In this document: piece after piece, positions 17,264 through 27,200 of the stretch
Position numbering within the stretch: position 1 is the first letter of the stretch
Layout: the number at the start of each line of letters is the position of its first letter
Origin: Comamonas_C sp026954015
Lineage (GTDB): Bacteria; Pseudomonadota; Gammaproteobacteria; Burkholderiales; Burkholderiaceae_C
Length of the DNA: 64,000 nt
Assembly (NCBI GenBank): GCA_035063785.1
Contig: JAPSFS010000011.1
Location: 1-64,000 of the forward strand
Direction of reading: 5' to 3'
The notes under the pieces: model-generated
Told to the model about the DNA's origin: nothing
What the model saw: only the letters and a program-made list of their open reading frames with translations
Databases searched by the model: none
Position numbers and translations under genes: made by a program

Positions 17264-17605
17264 TCATCTTCCGATTTCCGGCGCCAGCAGCAACCGCTCG
17301 ACCACGCGGCCCTGCCTGAGGTGCACGTCGACGATCTCATCGATATCCGCCAAGTCCACGTAGGTGTACCAGACACCCTCCGGATACACCACGGCAACGG
17401 GCGCTCCGGCGCAACGGTTCATGCAACCGGCCTTGTTCACGCGCACCTGGCCCACGCCAGCCAGCCCTGCCTCCTTGACGCGCCGCTTGCAGTGAGCAAA
17501 CGCCTCGCTGGCGCCGTGCTGCGCGCAGCAGTACTCGCCATTGGTGCGCTCGTTCAGGCAAAAGAAGATGTGGTGCCGGTAGTACGGCGTAGGGGCGTCG
17601 CTCAT
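17264..17605 (-). CDS. (2Fe-2S) ferredoxin domain protein, thioredoxin-like fold
   Basis: The 113-residue product resembles thioredoxin-fold 2Fe-2S ferredoxins. Cysteines occur in FFCLNERTNGEYCCAQ and KAGCMNRCAGAP, giving the usual cluster ligands. The central VYPEGVWYTYVDLADIDEIV is typical of the family. It is a probable cytoplasmic electron carrier; the partner is unknown. It sits 18 bases from the next gene (HemJ-like), whose stop is at 17624. Confidence 0.87.
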   Translation of the reverse strand: MSDAPTPYYRHHIFFCLNERTNGEYCCAQHGASEAFAHCKRRVKEAGLAGVGQVRVNKAGCMNRCAGAPVAVVYPEGVWYTYVDLADIDEIVDVHLRQGRVVERLLLAPEIGR

Positions 17606-17623
17606 GGCGTCCGATTGTAAAAG

Positions 17624-18052
17624 TCAGAACGGCTTGACGACGACCAGCACCACCGCGGCAAGCAGCAGCAGCACCGGCAGCTCATTGAACCAGCGAAACC
17701 ACCGGTGACCGTGCGCGGCATGCCCCGCCGTGAACCCACGCAGCAGCACCACGCATGCCACGTGGTAAGCGATCACCAGCACCACGACCGCCAGCTTGGC
17801 ATGCAACCAGCCGTTGCCCGGCCCCTGGCCTATGCCGTAGCCCAGCCACAGCCACAAGCCCAGCGCGACGGCTGGCACCGCCAGCATCGTGGTGAAGCGC
17901 AAGAGCTTGCGCGCCATCAGCAGCAGGCGTGCGCGTTCGGCCACGGAACCGGCCGACACCATTGCCAGGTTGACGAAGATGCGCGGCAGATAGAACAGGC
18001 CGGCAAACCAGCTCACCACGAAGACGATATGTAAGGACTTGACCCAGAGCAT
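17624..18052 (-). CDS. hemJ: HemJ-like membrane protein (protoporphyrinogen oxidase, UPF0093/CopD-like)
   Basis: HemJ oxidises protoporphyrinogen IX to protoporphyrin IX in heme synthesis. Starting at the ATG at 18050-18052 the protein has 142 residues, the family's usual length, beginning MLWVKSLHIVFVVSWFAGLF. The conserved histidine of KSLH and the YLPRIFVNLA stretch are visible, and four membrane segments are predicted. The frame extends to a TTG at 18109 but that region contains a terminator. Many annotations call this family CopD-like; the length and N-terminus favour HemJ. A role in supplying heme for the cytochromes encoded nearby is only an inference. Confidence 0.8.
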   Translation of the reverse strand: MLWVKSLHIVFVVSWFAGLFYLPRIFVNLAMVSAGSVAERARLLLMARKLLRFTTMLAVPAVALGLWLWLGYGIGQGPGNGWLHAKLAVVVLVIAYHVACVVLLRGFTAGHAAHGHRWFRWFNELPVLLLLAAVVLVVVKPF

Positions 18053-18075
18053 GCAGGGGAGCCAGGAAGGCGGTT

Positions 18076-18103
18076 TCAAAAAAAGCCCGGCACGCAGCCG
18101 GGC
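18076..18103 (-). terminator. Intrinsic terminator after tRNA-Arg, directly before hemJ
   Basis: On the minus strand GCCCGGC (18097-18103), a five-base loop and GCCGGGC (18085-18091) are followed by seven Ts (18084-18078). This is a textbook rho-independent terminator. It would end the tRNA-Arg transcript. It lies only 25 bases before the hemJ start codon. Confidence 0.85.
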
Positions 18104-18232
18104 GGACAAGTCGGCGGCGCACTGCTGCGACGCTGACCCCGCTCAGGGAGGAGAAGCGGGGGGTGGGACCCACCCGCATTCAATCTAGCACCCACGCACC
18201 GGCGCCGCAAGTGCCGCGCACGGTACGCAGAC

Positions 18233-18309
18233 TGGCCTGCCCGGAGGGACTCGAACCCCCTACCTGCTGCTTAGAAGGCAGCTGCTCTATCCGGTTGAGC
18301 TACGGGCAG
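18233..18309 (-). tRNA. tRNA-Arg (anticodon TCT)
   Basis: A 77-base cloverleaf is read on the minus strand. Acceptor arms CTGCCCG and CGGGCAG pair, the anticodon stem GCTGC/GCAGC encloses the loop CTTCTAA with anticodon TCT, and the T arm has GGGGG-TTCGAGT-CCCTC (one mismatch). The 3' CCA is encoded. It reads AGA codons. Confidence 0.96.
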
Positions 18310-18356
18310 AAACGGCCGCGATGATAGCGGCCTCCCCCGCAGGTTCGGCGTTGCCG

Positions 18357-20699
18357 TCAGCCCAGGAGCCGCTCGGGATTGGCGCTGAGCTTGCTCAGCG
18401 CGTCGCGCGTGGCGCGCAGCGTCAGCGCCTCTTCTTCCTGCAGCGCGAGCAGGCGTGCCTGCAGGTACGCCGCGAGACGGCGCATCTGGAACAGATAGCT
18501 CTGCCCTCCAGGCGAGGCGAACAGATGCAGTTGCTTGCGCTCGCTGTGCCAGACGTATTGCACCCGCTCGGCGGCGCCGTTGTGGTCCAGCGCGTACCAC
18601 GTGCCCAGCGGCATGGCCTGCACCCACTCGAGCGCCTGCTCCTGCACCGGTGCGCCGGTATCGGCCATGACATGGATCGCCGAAGCGTCTATGCCCAACA
18701 GTATCTCGATGTTTTCCGCATCCAGCGCGATGTCACCCAGGCTTTCATCAGTGATGAAGTCCTCCAGGTGCTCCAGCCGTTTGGCAAGCGCGTCGATGCG
18801 GGCCTGTGCGATCGTCGCCGTCTTGGAGAGGAACGCATCGGCCAGCGTGTCTGTCAGCACCTTGATCTGCGCGTCCTGCGGCTCACCGACTACGCCCACC
18901 AAGGTCAATCCCCCGCGCAGGCGCTCGATGATCCCCGGCAGCGCCTGGATCACCTGCGTGCGCTCGGCGCGACTGGGCTTGGCGCTCGACGCCCACACGA
19001 GATCGGCCGCGACGCGCTTGTACGCCACCGTGTCTGCGTGCTGGGCGCCGTCGCGCACCGCGGACACGGCCAGCACCTCCGTCCAGGTCTTGTAGAGGAA
19101 ATCACGGATCTCGTCGCGCACCGCCAGGTCGCGCAGCATGGTGCGCAACTCGATCGTGTACTGGACGGTGAGCGTCTCCTTCTGCTCCATCTGCTGCGCG
19201 ACGCTGACGATGCGCGAGGTCTTCTGCGTCTGCGTGAGCGAGGCGGCGAGGAACTTCTCGAATTCGTCGTGGACGATCTGAAAGACCTTGTGCCCGGTCT
19301 CCGGATACTGCTCGACCACCTGGACGATGCGGCGTATTTCGCCCTCGAGCGCGCTGCCGTTGATCGCGTTGGCATCGAACCCGAGCACGCACGAACCCAT
19401 GCGGTCGATGAGCTTGCGCGCCGGGTGGTTGATGTCGTTGAAAAATTCGGGCTCGGCCAGTGCCACGCGCAACACCGGCACCTGCAGGCGGGCAAACCAG
19501 ACGCGCACGGACGGCGGGATGCGGTCCTCGTCCAGGATGCTCTGGAACATCAGCGCGACCACCTCGATGATGGCCTTCTCGGCCGCCGTGCCCGCTTTCT
19601 TCTTCAGCTCGACCGCGCGCTCGCGTACCTCGCTCGCCACCTGCAGCACGAGCTGGGGCGAATAGCCCTGCACGGTCGCGTAGGGTGAGAGCCCGCTGGC
19701 ATAACCCTCGGCGCCGGCCACCCGCATCGCGGCAAGCGCCTGCGTGAGTGCCGCCGTGGCAGGCGGCGCCTGGATCGGGCTGAAGCCCGAGCCCGACTGC
19801 GCGAGCAGGTGCTGCAACTCGACCATCACGTGCTCTGCGCGCTGGCGTGCCTGCTCAAGCGGCGTCCAGCCATAGGCGGGTGCCGATGGCGCGCGCATGC
19901 CCGGCAGGCCCGGCGCGGTCATGGGCGCACGCGCACTGGCGAGCTCCGAGCCACCCGAGGAATAGCCGGACAGGCCGACCGAGCCGCTCGAGTGCCCGTA
20001 GCGGTCTCCCGTGCCGCCCGCCGACGCCGGGCGGCGTGCCTGTGAGCGCAGCGCCGCGACGCTGGGCACGCCCTGTGCGTCGTACAACGCGGTGACTGCT
20101 TCGTAAGCGGGCCGCGCCGCCTCGGCAACCGCCTGCTGCATGGGCTCGAACACGACTTCGAGCTCCTCGCGCGACAGGCCGCTGGCCAGCCACTGGTCGA
20201 CGATCGCGATGCACGTGCCTTCCGGCAGCAGCACGTCGTCGTTCGGTATCTCGCGGCCCTCGAGGTGCTTGGTGCGCTGGCGCACGGCTTCGAGCTCGGC
20301 CTCGCTGGTGCCGACGATGGCGCGCGCCATCCGGGTGGCGATCAGGCGGTTTTCCACCGTGTCGTCGCTCACGAGCTCGAGCCCTTCGAGGTTCAGGTCG
20401 GGGTCGGCCCCGGGTGTGTTGCGTCGCGCCGCCTCAGTGCCGCGTGCGTCCGCACCCTTGCGCCACGCGCTGGCGGTGCGCTCGATCCAGTCGGCGTGAT
20501 GCGACTGGTAGTGCATCCACGTATCGCGACGCCGCTGCATGAGCTGGTGCGTCGCGACCTCGTTCACCAGACCGTTCAGGTGGTCGAACAGCGCCTTGTC
20601 GAGCGCCGGCAGGCGCGCGCAAAGGCGATCGACAAAGCGCTCGCGTGCCTGATCCACGAGCGAATGACTTGAGCGGCGAGGAAGTGGTGACTGCACCAT
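18357..20699 (-). CDS. DUF1631 family protein
   Basis: The function is unknown. The 780-residue product is soluble by appearance, with no signal peptide or membrane segment. It is rich in Arg, Glu and Ala and largely helical. The family N-terminus (RERFVDRLCARLPALDKALF), the MARAIVGTSEAELEAVRQR region and the C-terminal LGTWYALDHNGAAERVQYVW stretch are recognisable as DUF1631, widespread in beta- and gammaproteobacteria. A Gly/Ser/Ala-rich linker occupies about residues 225-270. The C-terminal part has a PilZ-like look (WYALDHNG) but I cannot confirm that. It lies between tRNA-Arg and secF. Confidence 0.82.
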   Translation of the reverse strand: MVQSPLPRRSSHSLVDQARERFVDRLCARLPALDKALFDHLNGLVNEVATHQLMQRRRDTWMHYQSHHADWIERTASAWRKGADARGTEAARRNTPGADPDLNLEGLELVSDDTVENRLIATRMARAIVGTSEAELEAVRQRTKHLEGREIPNDDVLLPEGTCIAIVDQWLASGLSREELEVVFEPMQQAVAEAARPAYEAVTALYDAQGVPSVAALRSQARRPASAGGTGDRYGHSSGSVGLSGYSSGGSELASARAPMTAPGLPGMRAPSAPAYGWTPLEQARQRAEHVMVELQHLLAQSGSGFSPIQAPPATAALTQALAAMRVAGAEGYASGLSPYATVQGYSPQLVLQVASEVRERAVELKKKAGTAAEKAIIEVVALMFQSILDEDRIPPSVRVWFARLQVPVLRVALAEPEFFNDINHPARKLIDRMGSCVLGFDANAINGSALEGEIRRIVQVVEQYPETGHKVFQIVHDEFEKFLAASLTQTQKTSRIVSVAQQMEQKETLTVQYTIELRTMLRDLAVRDEIRDFLYKTWTEVLAVSAVRDGAQHADTVAYKRVAADLVWASSAKPSRAERTQVIQALPGIIERLRGGLTLVGVVGEPQDAQIKVLTDTLADAFLSKTATIAQARIDALAKRLEHLEDFITDESLGDIALDAENIEILLGIDASAIHVMADTGAPVQEQALEWVQAMPLGTWYALDHNGAAERVQYVWHSERKQLHLFASPGGQSYLFQMRRLAAYLQARLLALQEEEALTLRATRDALSKLSANPERLLG

Positions 20700-20769
20700 G
20701 GGGTCCTCATGTTACCGGCTCGCCGACCGATTGCGCGGCGCTGTGGCGCCCGCGGCACAAACCAGCGCG

Positions 20770-21723
20770 TCAGACGACCGCGCCGGCGTTGGGGTCGTTG
20801 GGGTCGCCCTCCTTGCGGACGTGCTGCTTGATGAGGTCTTCGCGCTTGACCCCGAGCCACATCGCGATCGCCGCGGCGACGAACACCGACGAGTAGATGC
20901 CGAACAGGATGCCGATGGTCAGCGCCACCGCAAAGTAGTGCAGCGCCTCGCCGCCGAACAGCAGCATGGAGAGCACCATCACCTGCGTGGAGCCGTGCGT
21001 GATGATGGTGCGGCTGATGTTGGCGGTGATGCCGTGGTTGATGATCTGCACCCGGTCCATCTTGCGAAAGCGCCGGAAGGCCTCGCGGATACGGTCGAAG
21101 ATGATGACGGATTCGTTCACCGAATAACCGAGCACGGCCAGCACCGCCGCGAGCACCGAAAGTGAAAACTCCCACTGGAAGAACGCGAAGAAACCCAGAA
21201 TGATGATCACGTCGTGCAGGTTGGCGATGATGCCCGAGACGGCGTACTTCCATTCGAAGCGCAGCGACAGGTAGATCATGATGCCCACGACCACGAAGGC
21301 CAGCGCCTTCAGGCCGTTGGACGCGAGTTCATCGCCCACCTGCGGGCCGACAAACTCCGTGCGGCGCATCTGCGCGTCGGGCGCGCCCGCCTGCAGCGCC
21401 TGCATCACCTGGGCGCTTTGCTGCGCGGAGGTCTCGCCCCTGTGCACCGGCAGGCGGATCAGAACGTCGCGCGAGGTGCCGAAGTTCTGCACCTGCGCGT
21501 CCTTGTACCCCAGCCCCGCCAGGTCGGCGCGTATCTTTTGCACATCCGCGGGCTGGCTGAAGGCCACCTCCATCACCGTGCCGCCGGTGAACTCCACCGA
21601 CAGGTTCAGGCCGCGGGAAAACAGGAAGAACACCGCCAGCACGAACATGACGAACGACGCCGTGTTGAACCACAGCGCGTGCTTCATGAACGGGATGTCG
21701 CGGTGGATGCGGAAGAATTCCAT
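20770..21723 (-). CDS. secF: Protein translocase subunit SecF
   Basis: SecF with SecD and YajC uses the proton-motive force to assist Sec-dependent export. The 317-residue product has six membrane segments, a periplasmic loop after the first (GLNLSVEFTGGTVMEV), and family motifs GYSVNESVIIFDRIRE and TTLxT-like NISRTIITHGSTQ. The normal start MEFFRIHRDIPFMKHA is 24 bases after the secD stop. The C-terminus after the last helix is short. Confidence 0.97.
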   Translation of the reverse strand: MEFFRIHRDIPFMKHALWFNTASFVMFVLAVFFLFSRGLNLSVEFTGGTVMEVAFSQPADVQKIRADLAGLGYKDAQVQNFGTSRDVLIRLPVHRGETSAQQSAQVMQALQAGAPDAQMRRTEFVGPQVGDELASNGLKALAFVVVGIMIYLSLRFEWKYAVSGIIANLHDVIIILGFFAFFQWEFSLSVLAAVLAVLGYSVNESVIIFDRIREAFRRFRKMDRVQIINHGITANISRTIITHGSTQVMVLSMLLFGGEALHYFAVALTIGILFGIYSSVFVAAAIAMWLGVKREDLIKQHVRKEGDPNDPNAGAVV

Positions 21724-21747
21724 CTCGGTGCCTCGATGTGATTGCGG

Positions 21748-23637
21748 CTACTGCGCGTCGCGCGCGAGTGCGTTCTTGGCGGTGTCGGGCTTCCACACCG
21801 TGCCGATCGACAGCGACTTGAGCTTGCGCTGGCGCCCGTACCAGAAGTTGACCAGGCCGCGCGAGAAGAACACCGACGAGAACAGCGACGTGAGGATGCC
21901 GATGCAGTGCACCACCGCGAAGCCGCGCACCGGGCCCGAACCGAACGCAAGCAGCGCCAGCCCCGCGAGCAGCGAGGTGACGTTGGAATCCAGAATCGCG
22001 GCCCAGGCGTTGTCGTAGCCCGCGTGGATCGCCGCCTGCGGGCTCATGCCCTCACGCAGCTCCTCGCGCACGCGCTCGTTGATCAGCACGTTGGCATCGA
22101 TCGCCATGCCCAGCGTGAGCGCCATGGCCGCCATGCCCGGCAGGGTGAGCGTGGCCTGCAGCATCGAGAGCACCGCCACGAGCAGCAGCAGGTTGAACGA
22201 CAGCGCGATGGCCGAGAACATGCCAAAGAGGTGGTAGTAGATCGTCATGAACGCGACGATCACGAGGAAGCCCCAGGTGACGCTGTGAAAGCCCTTGCGG
22301 ATGTTGTCCGCGCCCAGGCTCGGGCCGATGGTGCGCTCCTCGATGATCTCCATCGGCGCCGAGAGCGAGCCCGCGCGCAGCAGCAGCGCGGTGTCGTTGG
22401 CCTCCACGGTGGTCATGCGCCCGGAAATCTGCACCCGACCGCCACCGATCTCGCTGCGGATCACGGGCGCCGTCACAACCTCGCCCTTGCCCTTTTCAAA
22501 GAGCACGATGGCCATGCGCTTGCCAACGTTGTCGCGCGTCACGTCCTTGAAGACGCGCGAGCCCTTCGCGTCGAGCGTCAGGTTCACCGTCGGCTCCTGC
22601 GTCTGGCTGTCAAAGCCCGGCTGCGCGTCGGTGAGGTTGTCGCCGGTGAGGATGACCTGCTTCTTGACGATCACGGGCGCCTGGTTGCGGTCAAGGTACT
22701 TCTCGTCGCCGAACGGCACCGGGCCCGAGCCCGTCTCGGCCGCGCGGCCCTCGGTGGATTCGTCGACCATGCGCACTTCCAGCGTCGCGGTGCGCCCGAG
22801 GATGTCCTTGGCCTTGGCGGTGTCCTGCACGCCCGGCAGTTGCACCACGATGCGGTCCAGCCCCTGCTGCTGGATCACGGGCTCGGCCACGCCGAGCTCG
22901 TTGATGCGGTTGTGCAGCGTGACCACGTTCTGCTTGATCGCCTGGTCCTGCACCTTGCGCAGCGACTCGGGCTTGATCGTCGCACTGAGCACCTGGCCCT
23001 CGCCGTCGGTGCTGCTCGCGACCGCGAGGTCCTGGAACTGGTCGGCGATGAGCGCGCGCGTCGCGGCGACGGCAGCGTCGTCGCGCAGGCGCACACGGAT
23101 GATCTGGCCCTCGCGCGTGATGCCGCCGTGGCGTATGCCCTTTTCGCGCAGCGCCGTGCGCAGGTCGCCCGCGTAGGATTCGGCCTTCTTGGTGATCGCG
23201 GCCTGCATGTCCACCTGCAGCATGAAATGCACGCCGCCGCGCAGATCGAGCCCCAGGTACATCGGGCGCGCGTTGATCGCGGTGAGCCAGTCGGGCGAGC
23301 GCGAGACGAGGTTGAGCGCGACGATGTAGGGCGGGTCGGACGCATCGGGGATCAGCGCCTTCTCGACCACGTCCTTGGCCTTGAGCTGGTCATCGGTGGT
23401 GTCAAAGCGCGCGCGCACCGAGTTGCCTTCGAGCACGACCGAGTCCGACGTGAGTCCCGCCGCCTTGAGCGCTTCCTGCACGCGGTCGAGCACCGCGCTG
23501 TCGACCTTGATCGTGGCCTTGGCCGAGGACACCTGCACCGCGGGTGCCTCGCCGAAGAAATTGGGAAGCGTGTACAACGCCGCGACGAACAACGCGATCA
23601 GGATGATCACGTATTTCCAGGTCGGGTAACGGTTCAT
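21748..23637 (-). CDS. secD: Protein translocase subunit SecD
   Basis: SecD is the larger subunit of the SecDF export motor. The 629-residue product begins MNRYPTWKYVIILIAL with the first membrane helix. The signature LDLRGGVHFMLQVD is near residues 115-130, the large periplasmic P1 region follows, and five C-terminal membrane helices include GMAIDANVLINERVREE. Order yajC-secD-secF on the minus strand is standard. Confidence 0.97.
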   Translation of the reverse strand: MNRYPTWKYVIILIALFVAALYTLPNFFGEAPAVQVSSAKATIKVDSAVLDRVQEALKAAGLTSDSVVLEGNSVRARFDTTDDQLKAKDVVEKALIPDASDPPYIVALNLVSRSPDWLTAINARPMYLGLDLRGGVHFMLQVDMQAAITKKAESYAGDLRTALREKGIRHGGITREGQIIRVRLRDDAAVAATRALIADQFQDLAVASSTDGEGQVLSATIKPESLRKVQDQAIKQNVVTLHNRINELGVAEPVIQQQGLDRIVVQLPGVQDTAKAKDILGRTATLEVRMVDESTEGRAAETGSGPVPFGDEKYLDRNQAPVIVKKQVILTGDNLTDAQPGFDSQTQEPTVNLTLDAKGSRVFKDVTRDNVGKRMAIVLFEKGKGEVVTAPVIRSEIGGGRVQISGRMTTVEANDTALLLRAGSLSAPMEIIEERTIGPSLGADNIRKGFHSVTWGFLVIVAFMTIYYHLFGMFSAIALSFNLLLLVAVLSMLQATLTLPGMAAMALTLGMAIDANVLINERVREELREGMSPQAAIHAGYDNAWAAILDSNVTSLLAGLALLAFGSGPVRGFAVVHCIGILTSLFSSVFFSRGLVNFWYGRQRKLKSLSIGTVWKPDTAKNALARDAQ

Positions 23638-23698
23638 GTCGTGCTCTCGAAACGAGGCCTCGCCACGCCGCGGCGCGCTGCGCGGCGCACCTCGCCTC

Positions 23699-24034
23699 TT
23701 ACTTTATGGTGCCCTTGGGCAGCACCTGCGAAACGGCGCTGCGCTGCACCTGCACCTCCACGCCGCTGGCGATCTCCACGTGCAGCGTGGTTTCGTTCAG
23801 GCGCGTGACCTTGCCGAGCACGCCGCCCGCGGTGGCCACCTCGTCGCCCTTGGCGAGCGCCTCGATCATCGCGCGGTGCTCCTTCTGGCGCTTCATCTGC
23901 GGGCGGATCATGATGAAGTACAGCACCACGAACATCAGCACCAGCGGCAGCATGCCGCCCAGCGACGACATCAGGTCGCCGCCGCCGGCCGCGGCGGCCG
24001 GGGCGGTTTGGGCATAAGCGGAAGAAATCAGCAC
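23699..24034 (-). CDS. yajC: Sec translocase accessory subunit YajC
   Basis: YajC associates with SecDF in the inner membrane. I chose the GTG at 24032-24034 because GGAG lies about eight bases before it and the resulting N-terminus (MLISSAYAQTAPA) matches the Burkholderiales family; another GTG three codons upstream has no spacing for a ribosome binding site. The product has 111 residues with one membrane helix (MLPLVLMFVVLYFIMIRPQ) and the cytoplasmic KRQKEHRAMIEAL and GDEVATAGGVLGKV stretches. It precedes secD by 61 bases. Confidence 0.94.
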   Translation of the reverse strand: MLISSAYAQTAPAAAAGGGDLMSSLGGMLPLVLMFVVLYFIMIRPQMKRQKEHRAMIEALAKGDEVATAGGVLGKVTRLNETTLHVEIASGVEVQVQRSAVSQVLPKGTIK

Positions 24035-24207
24035 GGGAATCACTCCAGGAGGGGCAGCGGGAGCCGACGCTTCGGCCCGCCCGACGGGTGGGGCGCGGCA
24101 AGCGCGGCGAACCGGTAATTGTATTCGGCGCGCCCGGCGTGGCCACCGCCGCGCAAGCCGTCCCGCGCGGCGGCCCGGAAATTACATGCAAAACACGGCT
24201 CTGGCGC

Positions 24208-27200
24208 TTATTCCACGCGCGCAAAGCGCTCCTGTTTTTGGGTTTCGCACGCCTGACGCCACTGGCCCATGAGCGCGTCCCAGCGCACGGTTGCGCGGTG
24301 CAGGTGGCGCGCCTTCACGTGCCCGTAGCCCCGGATGTCCTCGGGGATGCGCGCGATCTGCAGGGCCAGGTCGCGCCGCCCGGCGCCGAGGCTGCTGAGC
24401 AGCTCTTCAATGCTGGCGCGGTAGCGCGCGATCAGCGCGCGCTCCATGCGCCGTTCGGCCGTGCGCCCGAACGGGTCGAGCGCCGTGCCGCGCAGCCCCT
24501 TCATGCGCGCCAGCAGCGCGAAGGCGTGGCGCACCCACGGTCCGTAGGCGCGCTTGATGAGCTCGCCCTGCGCGTTCTTCTTCGACCACAGCGGCGGCGC
24601 GAGGTGGTGCACGAGGCGGTAGTCACCCTCGAAGCCGTCGGCGATCTGCCGCGCGAAGGCCGCGTCGGTGTGCAGCCGTGCCACCTCGTACTCGTCCTTG
24701 TAGGCCATGAGCTTGAACAGGTTGCGCGCCACCGCCTCGGCGAGCGGCGTGCCATCACCCAGCGCTGCCTCGGCCACGCGCACGCGCTCGACGAAGGAGC
24801 GGTACTCGCCCGCGTACGCGGCGTTCTGGTAGTCGGTGAGAAAGCCCGCGCGCCGTTCGACCAGCTCGGCGAGCGTGGGCGCGCGTGCGGCCTCGATCGC
24901 CTTGCGCGCGGCGAACAACGCCTGCACCGCCGCCAGGTCGTGCGCGCACTGGCGGCCCCACTCGAACGCCGCCAGGTTGTTCTGCACCTGCACGCCGTTG
25001 AGTTCGATGGCGCGGCGCAGCGCCACGCGCGTGAGCGGCACCCAGCCCCGCTGCCAGGCGTAGCCCAGCATCAATGGGTTGGTGTAGATGCTGTCGCCGA
25101 GCAACTGCGTGGCGGCGCGCTCGGCGTCGAGCAGGTGCAGCCGCTCCTTGCCCACCGCGCCCGCGATCGCGGCCTCGCAGCCGCCGATCGGAAACTGCCA
25201 GTCCGGGTTGTGCACGAAGGCCGCGGCGGGCGTGCGGTGCACGTTGAGCGCCACCGCGGTGCGCCCCGGCTGCATCACCGCCAGCGTCGTCTTGTTCGCC
25301 GCCACCATGCCTTCGCAGGCGATGACCAGGTCGGCCTGCGCGGTATCGACGCGCGTGGTGTGGATCGCCTCGGGCCGCTGGGCGATCTGCACGTGGCTCC
25401 AGGTGGCGCCGCCCTTTTGCGCCAGGCCCGCCGCGTCCTGCGTGATCACGCCCTTGCCTTCCAGGTGCGCTGCCATGCCGAGGAGCTGGCCTATGGTGAT
25501 CACGCCCGTGCCGCCCACGCCCGCGACGACGATGCGCCAGGCGCTGTCGCACGCGGGCAGCGGCGGCTCGGGCAGCTCGGGCATGCGTGCCAGATCCCCC
25601 TGGCGCTCGCGCCGCGGCTTTTTGCGCTGGCCGCCCTCCACCGTCACGAAGCTCGGACAGAAGCCCTTGACGCAGGAGAAGTCCTTGTTGCAGGTGTTCT
25701 GGTTGATCTGGCGCTTGCGCCCGAACTCGGTTTCCACGGGCTCGACGGACAGGCAGTTGGATTGCACCGAGCAGTCGCCGCAGCCTTCGCACACGAGCTC
25801 GTTGATGATGACGGTCTTGGCGGGCGTGGCCATGGTGCCGCGCTTGCGGCGGCGACGCTTTTCGGTGGCGCAGGTCTGGTCGTAGATCAGCGCCGTGCAC
25901 CCCCGGATGTCGCGCAGCTCGCGCTGGATGCGGTCGAGCTCGTCGCGGTGCAGCACCTCGACGCCCGGCGGCAGGTCGTCAAGCAGTTCGGGGTGCCCGG
26001 CGCGCGCGCCGCTGGCGGGGTGCGTGTGACCGCGGTACTTCTGCGGCTCGTCGGTGACGACCACGGTCTTGACCACACCCTCGGCGCGCAGGCTGTGCGC
26101 GATCTGCGCCACCGAGTGCCCCTCGGGGCGCTCGCCCACCGGCTGGCCGCCGGTCATCGCCACCGCATCGTTGTAGAGAATCTTGTAGGTGATGTTCACG
26201 CCCGCAGTCACGCTCTGGCGTATGGCCAGCAGCCCGCTGTGAAAGTAGGTGCCATCACCCAGGTTGGCGAAGATGTGCGTGTCGGTGGTGAACGGCGCCT
26301 GACCGACCCAGCTCACGCCCTCGCCGCCCATCTGCGTGAAGGTGCTGGTGGCGCGGTCCATCCACACCGTCATGTAGTGGCAGCCTATGCCGGCCACGGC
26401 GCGCGATCCCTCGGGCACGCGCGTGCTGGTGTTGTGCGGGCAGCCGCTGCAAAACCACGGCAGGCGCTCGCCCGTGTCCACCTGCGGCGCGGCCAGCGCC
26501 TGCTCGCGCGCCTCGATCTCGGCCAGGCGCCGGTCCATGCGCGCGACGACATCGGCGTCCACGCCCAGGCACTTGAGCCGCTGGGCGACGGCGCGGGCGA
26601 TCAGCGCGGGGGAAAGATCGGCCTTGGGGCGCAGCAGCCAGTGCGCGCCAGGGTTGGACGAGCTCCACTCGCCACCCTCCTCGTCGAACTTGCCGAGCAC
26701 GCGCGGGCGCACGTCATCGCGCCAGTTGTAGAGCTCTTCCTTGAGCTGGTACTCGATCATCTGGCGCTTTTCCTCGACCACCAGAATCTCCTGCAGGCCG
26801 CGCGCGAAGTCGCGCGTGAGCGTCGCCTCCAGCGGCCAGACCACGCCCACCTTGTGCACGCGGATGCCGAGCTGGTGGCAGGTGGCGTCGTCCAGCCCCA
26901 GATCGACCAGCGCCTGGCGCGTGTCGTTGTAGGCCTTGCCGCTGGCGATCAGACCGAAGCGGTCGTGCGGCCCCTCGATCACGTTGTGGTTGAGCCGGTT
27001 GGCGCGGATGTAGGCCAGCGCCGCGTACCACTTGTGGTCCATCAGCCGCGCCTCCTGCACGAGCGGCGCATCGGGCCAGCGGATGTGCAGGCCGCCCTCG
27101 GGCATCACGAAATCCTCGGGCAGCACGATGCGCACGCGCTGCGGGTCCACCTGCACGCTGCTGCTCGATTCCACCACCTCCTGGATCGTCTTCATGCCCG

